DNA from: Planctomyces sp. SH-PL14
GTDB lineage: Bacteria > Planctomycetota > Planctomycetia > Planctomycetales > Planctomycetaceae
Assembly: GCF_001610835.1 (NCBI RefSeq)
Contig: NZ_CP011270.1
Coordinates: 3,242,001-3,306,000, forward strand
Direction: 5' to 3'
Length of the DNA: 64,000 bases
This document shows, piece after piece, positions 44,638 to 53,482 of this stretch. The number at the start of each line of letters is the position of its first letter. Positions within the stretch are counted from its first letter, which is position 1. Below the pieces are notes generated by a model. That model did no database searches, was not told where the DNA came from, and was given only the letters and a program-made list of their open reading frames with translations. The position numbers were made by a program, and so were the translations under genes.

Positions 44638-45031
44638 TAGTTCGAGCCAGAGAGATTCGGACAGTTGACAGCTCGACCATCGAAGCCGGGACGGTGTAGC
44701 GCCAGCGTAGCGCGATGGCACTTTCGCAGTCGTGTCGGCTAGGTAATTTCCAGCGTGGAAAAAGAAAAACCCGGAAACAGCGAATCCCAGGGGGGCAGAG
44801 GACTCAAGCTATTTCCGGGGGCGATGAGAAACCTACTCCGCACTCACGCTCAACGGGGGGGGAGAGTCGAGCGATCCGTGCAGTGAAGGAGTCAGCCGTT
44901 GGGCTTTCTCGTCTGGCTGAGGCGTTTGCCTCAACCGTGCGGCGGGAACTTATGCTCCCCTGCCGATGGGGGTCAATACGGCTTGTCGCGGTTTGTTCGG
45001 GGGATACGAGCGACCGGCAAAAATTGCAGAG
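44638..45031. other. Gene-poor stretch after repeat A9
   Basis: About 390 bp with no convincing coding frame: frames present are short, lack ribosome sites and have atypical composition. It contains a direct echo TAGCGCCAGCGTAGCGC near 44697 but no other structure that I can support. Confidence 0.45.
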
Positions 45032-45141
45032 GGAGGGATTCAGGCTGAAGGCTTGAGGCGGAAGGTCGAGAGAAACCGAGGCATCGTCCTCCTCGCATTT
45101 CTCTACCTTCCGCCTTCCGTCTGAACCCCTTCCGCCTCTCC
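45032..45141. repeat. Family D inverted pair downstream of histidine kinase
   Basis: GATTCAGGCTGAAGGC...GGCGGAAGGTCGAGAGAAA on the plus strand (45037-45075) faces TTTCTCTACCTTCCGCCTTC and CGTCTGAACCCCTTCCGCC (45098-45137), which reads as the inverse. It directly follows the kinase stop, so it may form the transcript's 3' hairpin. Confidence 0.6.
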
Positions 45142-46710
45142 TCACGCCGCCCGGGCGTGGCTCGCCGCAGGACGGATCGGCATCCGGATGTGGAACGTGC
45201 TTCCCTTGCCCAGTCCCTCGCTCGTCGCGTCGAGCGTCCCGCCATGCGACTGGAGGAGCTTGCGGCTGATCGAAAGCCCCATCCCGGTCCCCTTGCCGAC
45301 GTCCTTCGTCGTGAAGAAGGGGTCAAAAATGTGCTGAATGATCTCCGGCGTCATCCCGCAGCCGTCGTCGACGACGTCGATCTCGATCTGCTCGGGATGT
45401 TCGTGGATCTGGATCTGGACCGTCCCCTTCGCGCCGGTCGCCTGGAGGGCGTTCGCCACGAGGTTCAGGATCACCTGCTTGATCTCCTGGCCGTTGATCC
45501 AGGCTTCACAGGGGGTCGTGCGGTTGATCGTGATCTTGCGGTCGTGGAACTCGCCCAGATGCTTCACCATGCTGACGACGTCCTGCACGATGGCGGTGAC
45601 ATCGTAGAGGTTCCGCTCATCGTTGCTGCCGTGGGCGAAGTCGAGCATCTTCCGCGTGATCGCCTGGCACCGCTGCGACTCCTGGTGGATCAGCTCCAGG
45701 TACTCCTTGCACTCGGCGATGTCGGTCGCGGACCACTCCGCCGGAGGACTCTGGAAGCGGTCGTGGATGATCCCCGTGCAGGCCGTAATGGCGCTCAGCG
45801 GGTTGTTGATTTCATGGGCGACGCCAGAGGCCAGGAAGCCGACGCCCGCCAGCCGCTCCGACTGGAGGAGCTGCTGCGTCTGTTCGCGGACGAGCTTGTC
45901 GCGGTTGGCGACTTCCGCCTGGAAGCGGGCGGTCATGGTGTTGAAGGTGTCGGCCAGTTCGGCGAGTTCGTCCCCCGTGCGCAGGCAGAGGCGGTACTGG
46001 TAGTCGCCGCGGGCGACGATCTGGGCCCCGTTTTTGAGCTGGCGGATCGGCTGCATGATCCAACGCCGCATGGCGTAGAACATCCAGGCGGTGACGCCGG
46101 CGCCGACGACGGCCGTGCCGATCACGACCCAGATCTGGAACTGGTAGTCTTCCTTGGCCTCTTCGAGCTTGGGAATGAGCTTGGCGGAAGGGTCGTCCGC
46201 CTTGCTCACCAGTTCCGTGAGCTTGGACGTGAGCTGGAACAGCCAGCGGAGCTGTTCTCTCTGCTTGCCCGCCTCGCTGAGATAGGGAATCGCTTCGCCG
46301 ATGTAACGGACCTTCTTTTCGATCTCCTGGAGATATCCGGCGAGCGCGGCCTCTTCGACGCTGGAGAGGTTCTGGCGGACGACGGTTTCCTTGACGCGGG
46401 AGCGGAAGCGGTCGGACTCCAGTCGCAGCTCGTCGACGCGGCGGTTGAGTTCCGCGGCGTGCACGTTGGCCCACTCGGTGAGTCGCTCGTCGCCTCCTTC
46501 TTCGGGGAAGCTGACGAGCAGGCTGGTGAAGGAGCCGATCGACGCGAGGAGGGTCTCGCGGTGGGGTGCGGAGCGGATGCTGGCGTCGAGTTCGGCGACG
46601 AGTCGCCGCATGCATCGGACGCTGAGGGTCCCCGTGACGCTGAAGACAGCGAGCATCACGATCGTCAGCCCCAGCAAAACGCCGAGCCGCTTGCGAATCG
46701 AAACCTGCAC
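45142..46710 (-). CDS. Membrane sensor histidine kinase with HAMP domain
   Basis: 522 residues. The start is a GTG at 46710 with GGAGG upstream. Membrane helix 1 (about 10-30), a helical periplasmic sensor (about 35-190), helix 2 (about 193-215), HAMP (RWIMQPIRQLKNGAQIVARG), a short coiled coil, then the kinase. The phosphorylated histidine is H299 in GVAHEINNPLS. The ATP-binding domain has NLVANALQATG (N box), DDGCGMTPEI (G1), FDPFFTTKDVGKGTGMGLSI (F and G2). It is an NtrB/HAMP-type kinase with no receiver domain. Its response regulator is not adjacent, so the partner is unknown. Confidence 0.93.
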   Translation of the reverse strand: MQVSIRKRLGVLLGLTIVMLAVFSVTGTLSVRCMRRLVAELDASIRSAPHRETLLASIGSFTSLLVSFPEEGGDERLTEWANVHAAELNRRVDELRLESDRFRSRVKETVVRQNLSSVEEAALAGYLQEIEKKVRYIGEAIPYLSEAGKQREQLRWLFQLTSKLTELVSKADDPSAKLIPKLEEAKEDYQFQIWVVIGTAVVGAGVTAWMFYAMRRWIMQPIRQLKNGAQIVARGDYQYRLCLRTGDELAELADTFNTMTARFQAEVANRDKLVREQTQQLLQSERLAGVGFLASGVAHEINNPLSAITACTGIIHDRFQSPPAEWSATDIAECKEYLELIHQESQRCQAITRKMLDFAHGSNDERNLYDVTAIVQDVVSMVKHLGEFHDRKITINRTTPCEAWINGQEIKQVILNLVANALQATGAKGTVQIQIHEHPEQIEIDVVDDGCGMTPEIIQHIFDPFFTTKDVGKGTGMGLSISRKLLQSHGGTLDATSEGLGKGSTFHIRMPIRPAASHARAA

Positions 46711-46832
46711 GAGAACCTCCGTGTTCGTGAAGTGGAAGTGTGGCAGAAACTGCCGGAGCTGTCACGGTGAAAACGGGGAGGTGGCAGATTGTGGGGAAAA
46801 GGCAGCGATTGGGGGAATGGCCGCTCAAGCCG

Positions 46833-47168
46833 CGTCCTTGCCGGTGCAGTTCACATAGCTCAAACCCAACGTGCCACGGCAGTTGGGGTCAAGGGGCCAA
46901 AAAACAACACAGGCCCCCTTGCCGCCGGAGGCACTCCTGTGAGGAACCGTGGTAAACAACGGGCGACCGCTTTGGGGGAGCCGGCGTTGAGGACTCCCGG
47001 CTCGCTTCGCAATCCCCGCGGGTTGATGTGGGGGCATCCGGTACGGTGTCCGCGTTTGGACACGCTCTCCTTCAGACATCTCTCGACGGCCAGGCCTCCG
47101 GCGGGCAAAGGGCCAAGAAAACAACACGGGCCCCTCTGCATCCCCCACCAGGGTGCCCCTGGACCCGG
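46833..47168 (-). repeat. Family A repeat, copy A10 (full length, loop inserts in both arms)
   Basis: Reverse orientation, from CGTCCTTGCCGGTGCAG through GCTCAAACCCAACGTGCC to CCAGGGTGCCCCTGGACCCGG. Both arms carry the long loop, here in the same direction (AAAAAACAACACA near 46900 and AAGAAAACAACACG near 47120 on the plus strand). It lies between the divergent histidine kinase and Bax-inhibitor genes. Confidence 0.94.
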
Positions 47169-47296
47169 TGGATTTGCGGCGCCATGGCGCGACCCAGCAA
47201 CAGTCCGACCTAATTTTTTCCCTGATCCAATGGCACAATTTCTCCGTTGCGCTTGGCCGTGATCCCCCTTTCTGTAACCGCTTTTGAGGTGGGCTG

Positions 47297-48019
47297 ATGA
47301 ACTTGTCGACTGAACACTGGGAACAGGAAGACGTCTTCGCCGCCGACGCCGCCCTGTCGGAACGCGTCTCCTTCATCCAGAAAACCTACCTTCACGTCTT
47401 CGGCGCCACCGCCCTCTTCGCCGGAATGCTGTGGGTCTTCGTCTCCACGCCTGAGATCAGCACGCCGATCGCCCGGCTCTTCTTCGGCGGCGGCTGGTGG
47501 GCCATCCTCATCGGCTTCATGGCCATCAGCTGGGTCGCCCAGTCCATGGCCCGCCGCCAGACGAACGTCGGCCTCCAGTACTGCGGACTCGGCCTCTACG
47601 CCATCGCCGAAGCGGTCTTCTTCACCCCGCTCATGATGTACATCACCATGATGCGCAACGGCGGCGAAGTCCTCACCCAGGCGGTCGCCCTCACGATCAC
47701 GATCTTCGGCGGCCTGACAATCGTCGTCTTCCTGACGAAGACAGACTTCTCGTTCCTCCGCGGAATCCTGACGGTCGCCATGTGGGCCGCCATCGGCGTG
47801 ATGGTCCTCTCGATCTTCACCCCCATCACCCTCGGAACCTGGTTCGTCGTGGCGATGATCGTCCTCATGAGCGGCTTCATCCTCTACGAAACCTCCGACG
47901 TGATGCGGACCTTCCCGACGAACATGCACGTCGCCGCCGCCCTGATGCTCTTCAGCTCGCTGACGACCCTCTTCTGGTACGTCCTCCGCCTGACGGCCAT
48001 CATGAACTCGGACGACTGA
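47297..48019 (+). CDS. Bax inhibitor-1 / YccA family membrane protein
   Basis: 240 residues with seven hydrophobic helices, the family's normal layout. Seen: VSFIQKTYLHVFGATALFAG at the first helix, CGLGLYAIAEAVFFTPLMM, ITIFGGLTIVVFLTKTDFSF, and the C-terminal VAAALMLFSSLTTLFWYVLR. The family (TMBIM/YccA) comprises proton-sensitive calcium leak channels or modulators of membrane proteases. The helices hold conserved aspartates at the end (TAIMNSDD). A strong terminator follows 31 bp after the stop, so the gene is transcribed alone. Confidence 0.9.
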   Translation: MNLSTEHWEQEDVFAADAALSERVSFIQKTYLHVFGATALFAGMLWVFVSTPEISTPIARLFFGGGWWAILIGFMAISWVAQSMARRQTNVGLQYCGLGLYAIAEAVFFTPLMMYITMMRNGGEVLTQAVALTITIFGGLTIVVFLTKTDFSFLRGILTVAMWAAIGVMVLSIFTPITLGTWFVVAMIVLMSGFILYETSDVMRTFPTNMHVAAALMLFSSLTTLFWYVLRLTAIMNSDD

Positions 48020-48049
48020 AACCGTCCGCCGATCTCCGACTCTCCCTCC

Positions 48050-48082
48050 GAACGCGACCCTCCGGGCCGCGTTCTTTTTTTT
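48050..48082 (+). terminator. Intrinsic terminator of the Bax-inhibitor-like gene
   Basis: GAACGCG (48050-48056) pairs with CGCGTTC (48068-48074), with an inner CCC/GGG extension, followed directly by eight T's. A textbook terminator, 31 bp after the stop. Confidence 0.92.
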
Positions 48083-48417
48083 CCGCATCAGGCACCGCTT
48101 CGGATGGGCCGACGCCGGCACGGGCTCCCGCCCCGCGGGCCCCCTCCGGGAAGTCCCGGAAGCGCGAAGGTCGCCGTTCGCCGTCACAACCGCTACGGCC
48201 GGCACGTTGCGAAACGTCATCTCGCCGGATGTCCGGCGTTGTCGTTTTGCATCATTTCGCTCCGGCACATTTGTGCGCGCGTCGTAGGGTCACAGTGTCC
48301 AACCTCTCGCGGTGGCGCTTGGCCGCGAGCACACGATCCGGCGGTCCGACGACGGCCGGTTCCTTTGTGGTGGGCCGCCGTCGCCTCCGGCAGCTCACAC
48401 TACGAGCGGTGATCCCC
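48083..48417. other. Intergenic region upstream of hybrid kinase
   Basis: 335 bp between the terminator and the hybrid kinase start. An open frame crosses it, but its translation is rich in proline and arginine with no resemblance to a protein. No repeat or clear promoter seen. Confidence 0.45.
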
Positions 48418-51213
48418 ATGACCTTCAACGTCACGTCGATCGACTGGTGGTCCGTCCTGATCTGTGCCGCCTTCGTGGCGGTCCTGCAGCCGCTCCTCCA
48501 ATCCGCCGCGCGGCAGGTCCGCCGGCTCTTCGGCCATGTCGACGCCCTCCTCGAGCGGCAGTCGCCGGCCCCCGCCTCCGCGGCCCCGCCGCAGTGGACC
48601 TCCATCGCCGCACAGAAGAACCCGTCCGAACCGACGGGCGACTACAGCCACATCCTGCAGATCATCGACGCCGAGATCGCCGCCCGCGAAGCCGCCTCGT
48701 CCGCCCTCCGCGAAGCGGAAGCCCGCTACCGCAGCATCTTCGAGAACAGCGTCGAGGGAATCTTCCAGACCACCCCCGACGGCCGCTACCTCTCCGCCAA
48801 TCCCGCCCTGGCCCGCATCTACGGCTACAACTCTCCGTCCGAGCTGATCGGCAGCATCGGGAACATCGAACGGCAGCTCTACGTCGATCCCGATCGGCGG
48901 CATGAGTTCGCCCGCCGCCTGACCCAGTCCGACGTCGTGACCGGCTTCGAGTCCGAGGTCTATCGCCGCGACGGCTCCGTCATCTGGATCTCCGAGAACG
49001 CCCGCGCCATCCGCGACGCCGGAGATCAGATCGTCCGCTACGAGGGGACCGTCGTCGACATCACCGAGCGGAAGCAGCTCGACGACTTCCGCCGCCAGAA
49101 GGAGACGGCTGACGCCGCCAACCAGGCCAAGTCGACCTTCCTGGCCCGCATGAGCCACGAGATCCGGACGCCGCTCAACGGTGTGATCGGGATGCTCGAG
49201 CTCCTCCGCTCCTCGCCGCTTGACGGGCGGCAGCAGCACCACGTCCAGATCGCCCGCACCTCGGCGGACGTCCTCCTCGGCCTCATCAACCAGCTCCTCG
49301 ACTTCTCCAAGATCGAGGCGGGGAAGCTGGAGCTGGAGTCGGTCGAGTTCGACGTCCAGACCCTCGTGGACGACGTCATCGAGATGTTCGGCCACAAGGC
49401 CCAGGACAAGGGGATCGAGCTGACCGCCCACGTCCTCCCGGAAGTCCCCCGGCTCGCCCAGGGAGACCCGGAGCGGATCCGGCAGATGCTCATCAACCTC
49501 GTCAACAACGCCCTCAAGTTCACCGAGCGGGGCGAAGTCAGCATTCAGGTCTCCCGCGAAGAGAGCGGCGAGATCCGCTTCTCGGTCCGGGACACCGGCA
49601 TCGGCCTGACTCCCCCCCAGAAGGAGCGGCTCTTCTCCCCCTTCATGCAGGCGGACGCCTCGACGACCCGCAAGTACGGCGGGACGGGGCTGGGGCTCGC
49701 CATCTGCCGGCAGCTCGCGGAACTGATGGGGGGCTGCATCGAAGTCGACAGCGAGCCGGGAAGCGGTTCGACCTTCTGGTTCCGGATCCCGCTGCGGGCG
49801 GCCGCCGACTCTGAGCGGCCGCGGCTGACCGTCCCGGCCAACCTGGCGCGGCTCCGCGTCCTGGCGGTCGACGACAACGTCACGAACCTGACGATCCTGC
49901 ACGACCAGCTCACGCAGTGGACGTTCCGTCCCACGCTGCTCAGCGATCCCACGAAAGTCCTGGCTGAGCTCCGGCAGGGACAGGTCGAAGGGGACCCGTA
50001 CCGCCTCGTGATCCTCGACCACCAGATGCCGGGGATGGACGGCGAGAAGGTGGCCCGCGCCATCCGCCGCGAGGCGGGGCTCGGCCGCGTCCCGCTCCTG
50101 ATGCTCACCTCCGCCGACAATCCCCTCTCGCGGGAGATCCGCGAGCAGGCCGGTCTGGCCGCCTGCATCAGCAAGCCGGTCCGCGAATCGCGGCTGTTCG
50201 ACACGATCATCTCGACGCTCAATCCGGAGTCGCGCCGCCAGGACCGCCCCGGCGCCTCCCCCCGCCACGACCTGACCCCTTCCCCCGTCCACCGCGGGAA
50301 GCTGCTCCTGGCGGAAGACAACGACATCAACCAGCTCGTCGCCGTCCAGATCCTGCAGAACGCCGGATGGGACGTCGACGTGGCGGATGACGGCCAGGCG
50401 GCGGTCGACGCCGTCCTCCGCACGCGGTACGACGCCGTCCTGATGGACTGCCAGATGCCGATCCTCGACGGCCTCGAAGCGACGCGGGAGATCCGCCGGC
50501 TCGAGCAGGACGGAAGCCTGTCGGTCCAGGCCTGCCGCCCGCTGCCGATCATCGCCCTCACAGCCAACGCCAGTACCGGCGACCGCGACCGCTGCCTCGC
50601 GGCCGGCATGGGGGCGTTCGTCTCGAAGCCGATCGTGGTCGACCAGCTCCTCGGCGTCCTGAACGACCTGACGGCCGTCAGCGCGGCGGCCCGCATCGAA
50701 CAGCCGGCCGCGGCCGTGCTCAGCACGCTCCCGACGCTCTCCGCCGCCGATGAGTCGGTCCTGCAGGAGACCTTCGAGGGCATCCCGGAGCCGGTCGCCC
50801 CGGCGATCCTGCTCGACGACCTGCTGCAGCGGTGCTCCGGCAACGAAACCTTCGCCCGCAAGATCCTCGAAAAGTTCCGGCAGCGGATGCCGACATCGAT
50901 CGACGCGATCTGCGAGGCGGCCATGAATTGCCACCACGCCACCTGCGGTCCGCTGGCTCACGCCCTCAAGGGGGCCTCCGCCAGCGTCGGAGCGGCCCGG
51001 ATCAGCGCCGCCGCCGCGGAGCTGGAACAGTGGTCCAAGCGGCACGACGCCGGCAACCCGGCCTGGTACGTCGCCCAGCTCCGCGAGGAGCAGCGGATCT
51101 GCGAGGAGTGGTTCGCCGCGACGACTTCCGAGCCGAACTGGCTGACGGCCCGTTCCGCAGGCGAGACGTCCCTCGCCGCCACCCGGTCCTTCGCCGCATC
51201 GAGCCTGACCTGA
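48418..51213 (+). CDS. Hybrid sensor histidine kinase (PAS, HisKA, two receivers, HPt)
   Basis: Start at the ATG at 48418; 931 residues. An N-terminal hydrophobic helix (residues 8-26) and a proline-rich linker precede a PAS domain (about 95-220, RYRSIFENSVEGIFQTTPDG, WISENARAIRD). HisKA has H247 in ARMSHEIRTPLNGVIGMLEL. The ATPase domain has LVNNALKFTERGE, VRDTGIGLTP and YGGTGLGLAI. Receiver 1 has D534 in VILDHQMPGMDG and receiver 2 has D677 in VLMDCQMPILDG. The C-terminal HPt has H848 in AHALKGASASVGA. It is a complete phosphorelay in one chain. The HD-GYP regulator gene starts 135 bp later and is the likely output. Confidence 0.94.
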   Translation: MTFNVTSIDWWSVLICAAFVAVLQPLLQSAARQVRRLFGHVDALLERQSPAPASAAPPQWTSIAAQKNPSEPTGDYSHILQIIDAEIAAREAASSALREAEARYRSIFENSVEGIFQTTPDGRYLSANPALARIYGYNSPSELIGSIGNIERQLYVDPDRRHEFARRLTQSDVVTGFESEVYRRDGSVIWISENARAIRDAGDQIVRYEGTVVDITERKQLDDFRRQKETADAANQAKSTFLARMSHEIRTPLNGVIGMLELLRSSPLDGRQQHHVQIARTSADVLLGLINQLLDFSKIEAGKLELESVEFDVQTLVDDVIEMFGHKAQDKGIELTAHVLPEVPRLAQGDPERIRQMLINLVNNALKFTERGEVSIQVSREESGEIRFSVRDTGIGLTPPQKERLFSPFMQADASTTRKYGGTGLGLAICRQLAELMGGCIEVDSEPGSGSTFWFRIPLRAAADSERPRLTVPANLARLRVLAVDDNVTNLTILHDQLTQWTFRPTLLSDPTKVLAELRQGQVEGDPYRLVILDHQMPGMDGEKVARAIRREAGLGRVPLLMLTSADNPLSREIREQAGLAACISKPVRESRLFDTIISTLNPESRRQDRPGASPRHDLTPSPVHRGKLLLAEDNDINQLVAVQILQNAGWDVDVADDGQAAVDAVLRTRYDAVLMDCQMPILDGLEATREIRRLEQDGSLSVQACRPLPIIALTANASTGDRDRCLAAGMGAFVSKPIVVDQLLGVLNDLTAVSAAARIEQPAAAVLSTLPTLSAADESVLQETFEGIPEPVAPAILLDDLLQRCSGNETFARKILEKFRQRMPTSIDAICEAAMNCHHATCGPLAHALKGASASVGAARISAAAAELEQWSKRHDAGNPAWYVAQLREEQRICEEWFAATTSEPNWLTARSAGETSLAATRSFAASSLT

Positions 51214-51347
51214 CGCCCCGCGGGATCGTCCCGCAGGCTCGCCCCTGAAACACCTCGACGAACTGCCACAGAGTTGAAGGACTGCCAGCGCCTCGGCCGT
51301 CTTCCCCAACCCGAAACGCTCATCCCCTCAACGCTCAACTCTCGACC

Positions 51348-52406
51348 ATGAATGTCCTGATTGCCGACGACGATGAAATTTCCCGCGACCTCCTGGAGCA
51401 CCTGCTCCGCCGGGCGGGATACGAAGTCCACGCCGTGGACAATGGCGTGGATGCCCTCGACGCGATCCGGGAGCAGAACTTCCGGCTCGTCATCACCGAC
51501 TGGGACATGCCGCGGCTCAACGGCATCGACCTGTGCCGCCAGATCCGGTCCACCGACGTGAACGGGTACGTCTACGTCATCGTCCTGACGAGCCACCGCG
51601 GCGCGTCGGCGATCGTCGAAGGGATGTCAGCGGGCGCGGATGACTTCGTCTCGAAGCCCTTCCATCCGCAGGAGCTCCTCGTGCGGCTGCGGGCCGGCGA
51701 GCGGGTCCTGGCCCTCGAAACCCGCGAGATGCTGATCTTCTCGCTCGCCCGGCTGGCGGAGTCCCGCGATCCCGAGACCGGACAACACCTGGAGCGGGTC
51801 CAGCGGTACTCCCGCGTCCTGTCGCAGCGGATGTCGCGGAACTCCAAGTTCCAGGGGCAGATCGACGCGGAGTTCATTCGGCTCGTGTATCAGACGAGTC
51901 CGCTGCACGACATCGGCAAGGTCGGCATTCCGGACTCGGTGCTGCTGAAGCCGGGGAAGCTGACGCGGGCCGAGTTCGAGGTCATGAAGAAGCACACGCT
52001 CTTCGGAGCGCAGACGCTCGATGCCGCGCTGGACCGGTTTCCGGAGGCCCGTTTCCTGCGGATGGCCCGGAACATCGCCGCGCACCATCACGAGCGGTGG
52101 GACGGCACGGGCTATCCTGAAGGACTCTCGGGGGAAGACATCCCGCTCTGCGCCCGGATCGTCGCTCTGGCGGACGTCTACGATGCGCTGACGAGCAAGC
52201 GGGTCTACAAGGATGCCTTTGGCCATGACAAGGCGAAGGCCCTGATCGAGAAGGATTGCGGAAGCCACTTCGACCCGGACGTCGTTCACGCCTTCCTGGA
52301 GTCCGAAGACGAGTTCATCCGCATCCAGCGGGAGTTTTCGAACATCGTCGATGAGAACGTCTACTACGGGGAGTACACGGCGACGGGACCGCTGGTGAGC
52401 GTTTGA
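51348..52406 (+). CDS. HD-GYP response regulator (probable c-di-GMP phosphodiesterase)
   Basis: 352 residues. Receiver domain 1-120 with the phospho-acceptor D51 in LVITDWDMPRLNG and the invariant lysine in DDFVSKPFHP. HD-GYP domain from about 125: the metal-binding pair H187-D188 in SPLHDIGKVGIPD, GKLTRAEFEVMKKHTLFG, HHHERWDGTGYPEGLSGEDI with the GYP triad, and RIVALADVYDALTSKRVYKD. All catalytic residues are present, so it should hydrolyse cyclic di-GMP. It lies downstream of the hybrid kinase, whose HPt domain may phosphorylate it. No strong ribosome site is visible. Confidence 0.94.
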   Translation: MNVLIADDDEISRDLLEHLLRRAGYEVHAVDNGVDALDAIREQNFRLVITDWDMPRLNGIDLCRQIRSTDVNGYVYVIVLTSHRGASAIVEGMSAGADDFVSKPFHPQELLVRLRAGERVLALETREMLIFSLARLAESRDPETGQHLERVQRYSRVLSQRMSRNSKFQGQIDAEFIRLVYQTSPLHDIGKVGIPDSVLLKPGKLTRAEFEVMKKHTLFGAQTLDAALDRFPEARFLRMARNIAAHHHERWDGTGYPEGLSGEDIPLCARIVALADVYDALTSKRVYKDAFGHDKAKALIEKDCGSHFDPDVVHAFLESEDEFIRIQREFSNIVDENVYYGEYTATGPLVSV

Positions 52407-52478
52407 CGGTTGGCTGAGATCTGTTTCGGTACGTCCCAGTCGATGGCCGTCAAACATCGGGACGTCGCTGAAGCACCT

Positions 52479-52964
52479 CTACCGAACGGTGACATTTCCC
52501 GGCTTGACGTCGTTCAGATAGACCTTGATCCGGCGAAAGGACGCCATTACCAGCTTGACCTGATCCCAGTCGTCGCCGAAGAGCTCGATCCTCTCCGTCT
52601 CCCATTCCTGCCAGTCCTCGTCGGAGAATGGCGGAGGATGGTCCAGATAGGCTCCGGCGAAGTCGACGACAAAGGGGGGCCGAACGATCTCCATTTCGAC
52701 AACCCACAATTCGTCGTCGTAGTCGATCAGTCGGGGAACGTTGAAGCCGGCGGCGGCGTGGAACCCACGGTCACGGAAGCGAAAGTAAACGTCGCGTTCG
52801 CGGAGATAGTGCTCAATCCGATCAAACGCCTTCACGGCGGATTGACGGTTGGTGGATTGCACTTCTCCCTGAGCCCCGAAACCAAGACGCTTCTCCATCA
52901 TCAAACCGCGGTCGGTGCAGTACCGCTTGGCACGTTCGACGGTTTGTGATCGAATGACAGACAT
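52479..52964 (-). CDS. Minimal protein-kinase-like protein (161 aa)
   Basis: Start chosen at the ATG at 52964, with GGAGG 11 bases upstream. The product has kinase N-lobe features: a glycine-rich loop in KRLGFGAQGEV, a lysine in QSAVKAFDRIE, and a hinge-like VPRLIDYDDELWVVEMEIVR. A catalytic-loop-like sequence, YLNDVKPGNV (D-x-K-P-x-N), lies at the very end, five residues before the stop. The DFG motif and C-lobe are missing, so it is either a very compact kinase-fold family or not active. From memory, similar short proteins occur in planctomycetes next to a small beta-rich protein, as here. The function is unknown. Confidence 0.7.
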   Translation of the reverse strand: MSVIRSQTVERAKRYCTDRGLMMEKRLGFGAQGEVQSTNRQSAVKAFDRIEHYLRERDVYFRFRDRGFHAAAGFNVPRLIDYDDELWVVEMEIVRPPFVVDFAGAYLDHPPPFSDEDWQEWETERIELFGDDWDQVKLVMASFRRIKVYLNDVKPGNVTVR

Positions 52965-53220
52965 GAACGGCACGGCCTCCAGCAACTATTCTTCGCGGGT
53001 CAGTCTATCGTTGCACGCGCTGGGGCAGACATTTCCGCTCTCGAAGATCGGTCCTGGCTATGTTGTCCCGACGACCCCGCTGGATCTTCCCCCCTGCCCG
53101 GCCCAGGTCGTGATGACCGTCGACGAACAGCCTCGCTGCTGGGACGTCCGACTGGTCGACGGGGCGGTTCCTTATGACGAGCAAGTCCGCTTTCTTGAGC
53201 TCCCCCGCGTACCGTCCTGA
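52963..53220 (+). CDS. Small beta-rich protein, divergent partner of the kinase-like gene
   Basis: 85 residues from the ATG at 52963 (an in-frame ATG at 52954 is possible). RVSLSLHALGQTFPLSKIGP, VVPTTPLDLPPCPAQVVMTV and QPRCWDVRLVDGAVPYDEQV suggest a compact beta domain without a signal or membrane helix. The two ATG codons of this gene and its divergent neighbour overlap inside a palindromic CATG at 52962-52965, so each gene's translation signal lies in the other's coding sequence. I recall related proteins beside kinase-like genes, so a functional pair is likely; this needs checking. Confidence 0.6.
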   Translation: MNGTASSNYSSRVSLSLHALGQTFPLSKIGPGYVVPTTPLDLPPCPAQVVMTVDEQPRCWDVRLVDGAVPYDEQVRFLELPRVPS

Positions 53221-53253
53221 GCCGTCGTACGCCAGCCCGGGCTCGGCTTCGAC

Positions 53254-53365
53254 TGTGTCCCACGGTCCGGAGTGAAGAGTGCCTCCGGCGAGCGGGGGTA
53301 GCCCCCCTGGCCCCCCGCCGTGTGGCGCAATGGGTTTGAGCGGGCCACGTCGTGGTGGCAAGGAC
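53254..53365 (+). repeat. Family A right-arm fragment (diverged)
   Basis: GTGTCCCACGGTCCGGAGTG, then GCCTCCGGCGAGCGGGGG, TGGCGCAATGGGTTTGAGC and GTGGTGGCAAGGAC follow the right half of family A at lower similarity. The left half is absent. It ends about 118 bp before the proB start. Confidence 0.75.
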
Positions 53366-53482
53366 ACACCACTTGAGCAGAGGGTGAAGCGGCACGTCGC
53401 CCCGCTCCCTCTTCGCTCTCCGCTAAAACTCACTACCATTCCGCCGGAATCCGCCCACCGTCCAACTTTTCCGGTCCGCCCC

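Noticed and set aside
44715-45056. A 113-codon frame after repeat A9
   Set aside because: No ribosome site, odd composition, overlaps a family D unit and lacks any protein-like pattern.
47497-48417. A long open frame upstream of and joined to the hybrid kinase
   Set aside because: It overlaps the Bax-inhibitor gene in another frame and passes through its terminator; its composition is high in proline and arginine. The ATG at 48418 starts the real protein.
51220-51234. Small hairpin GCGGGA-TCG-TCCCGC after the hybrid kinase
   Set aside because: No T-run follows and the regulator downstream is probably co-transcribed; too short to call a terminator.
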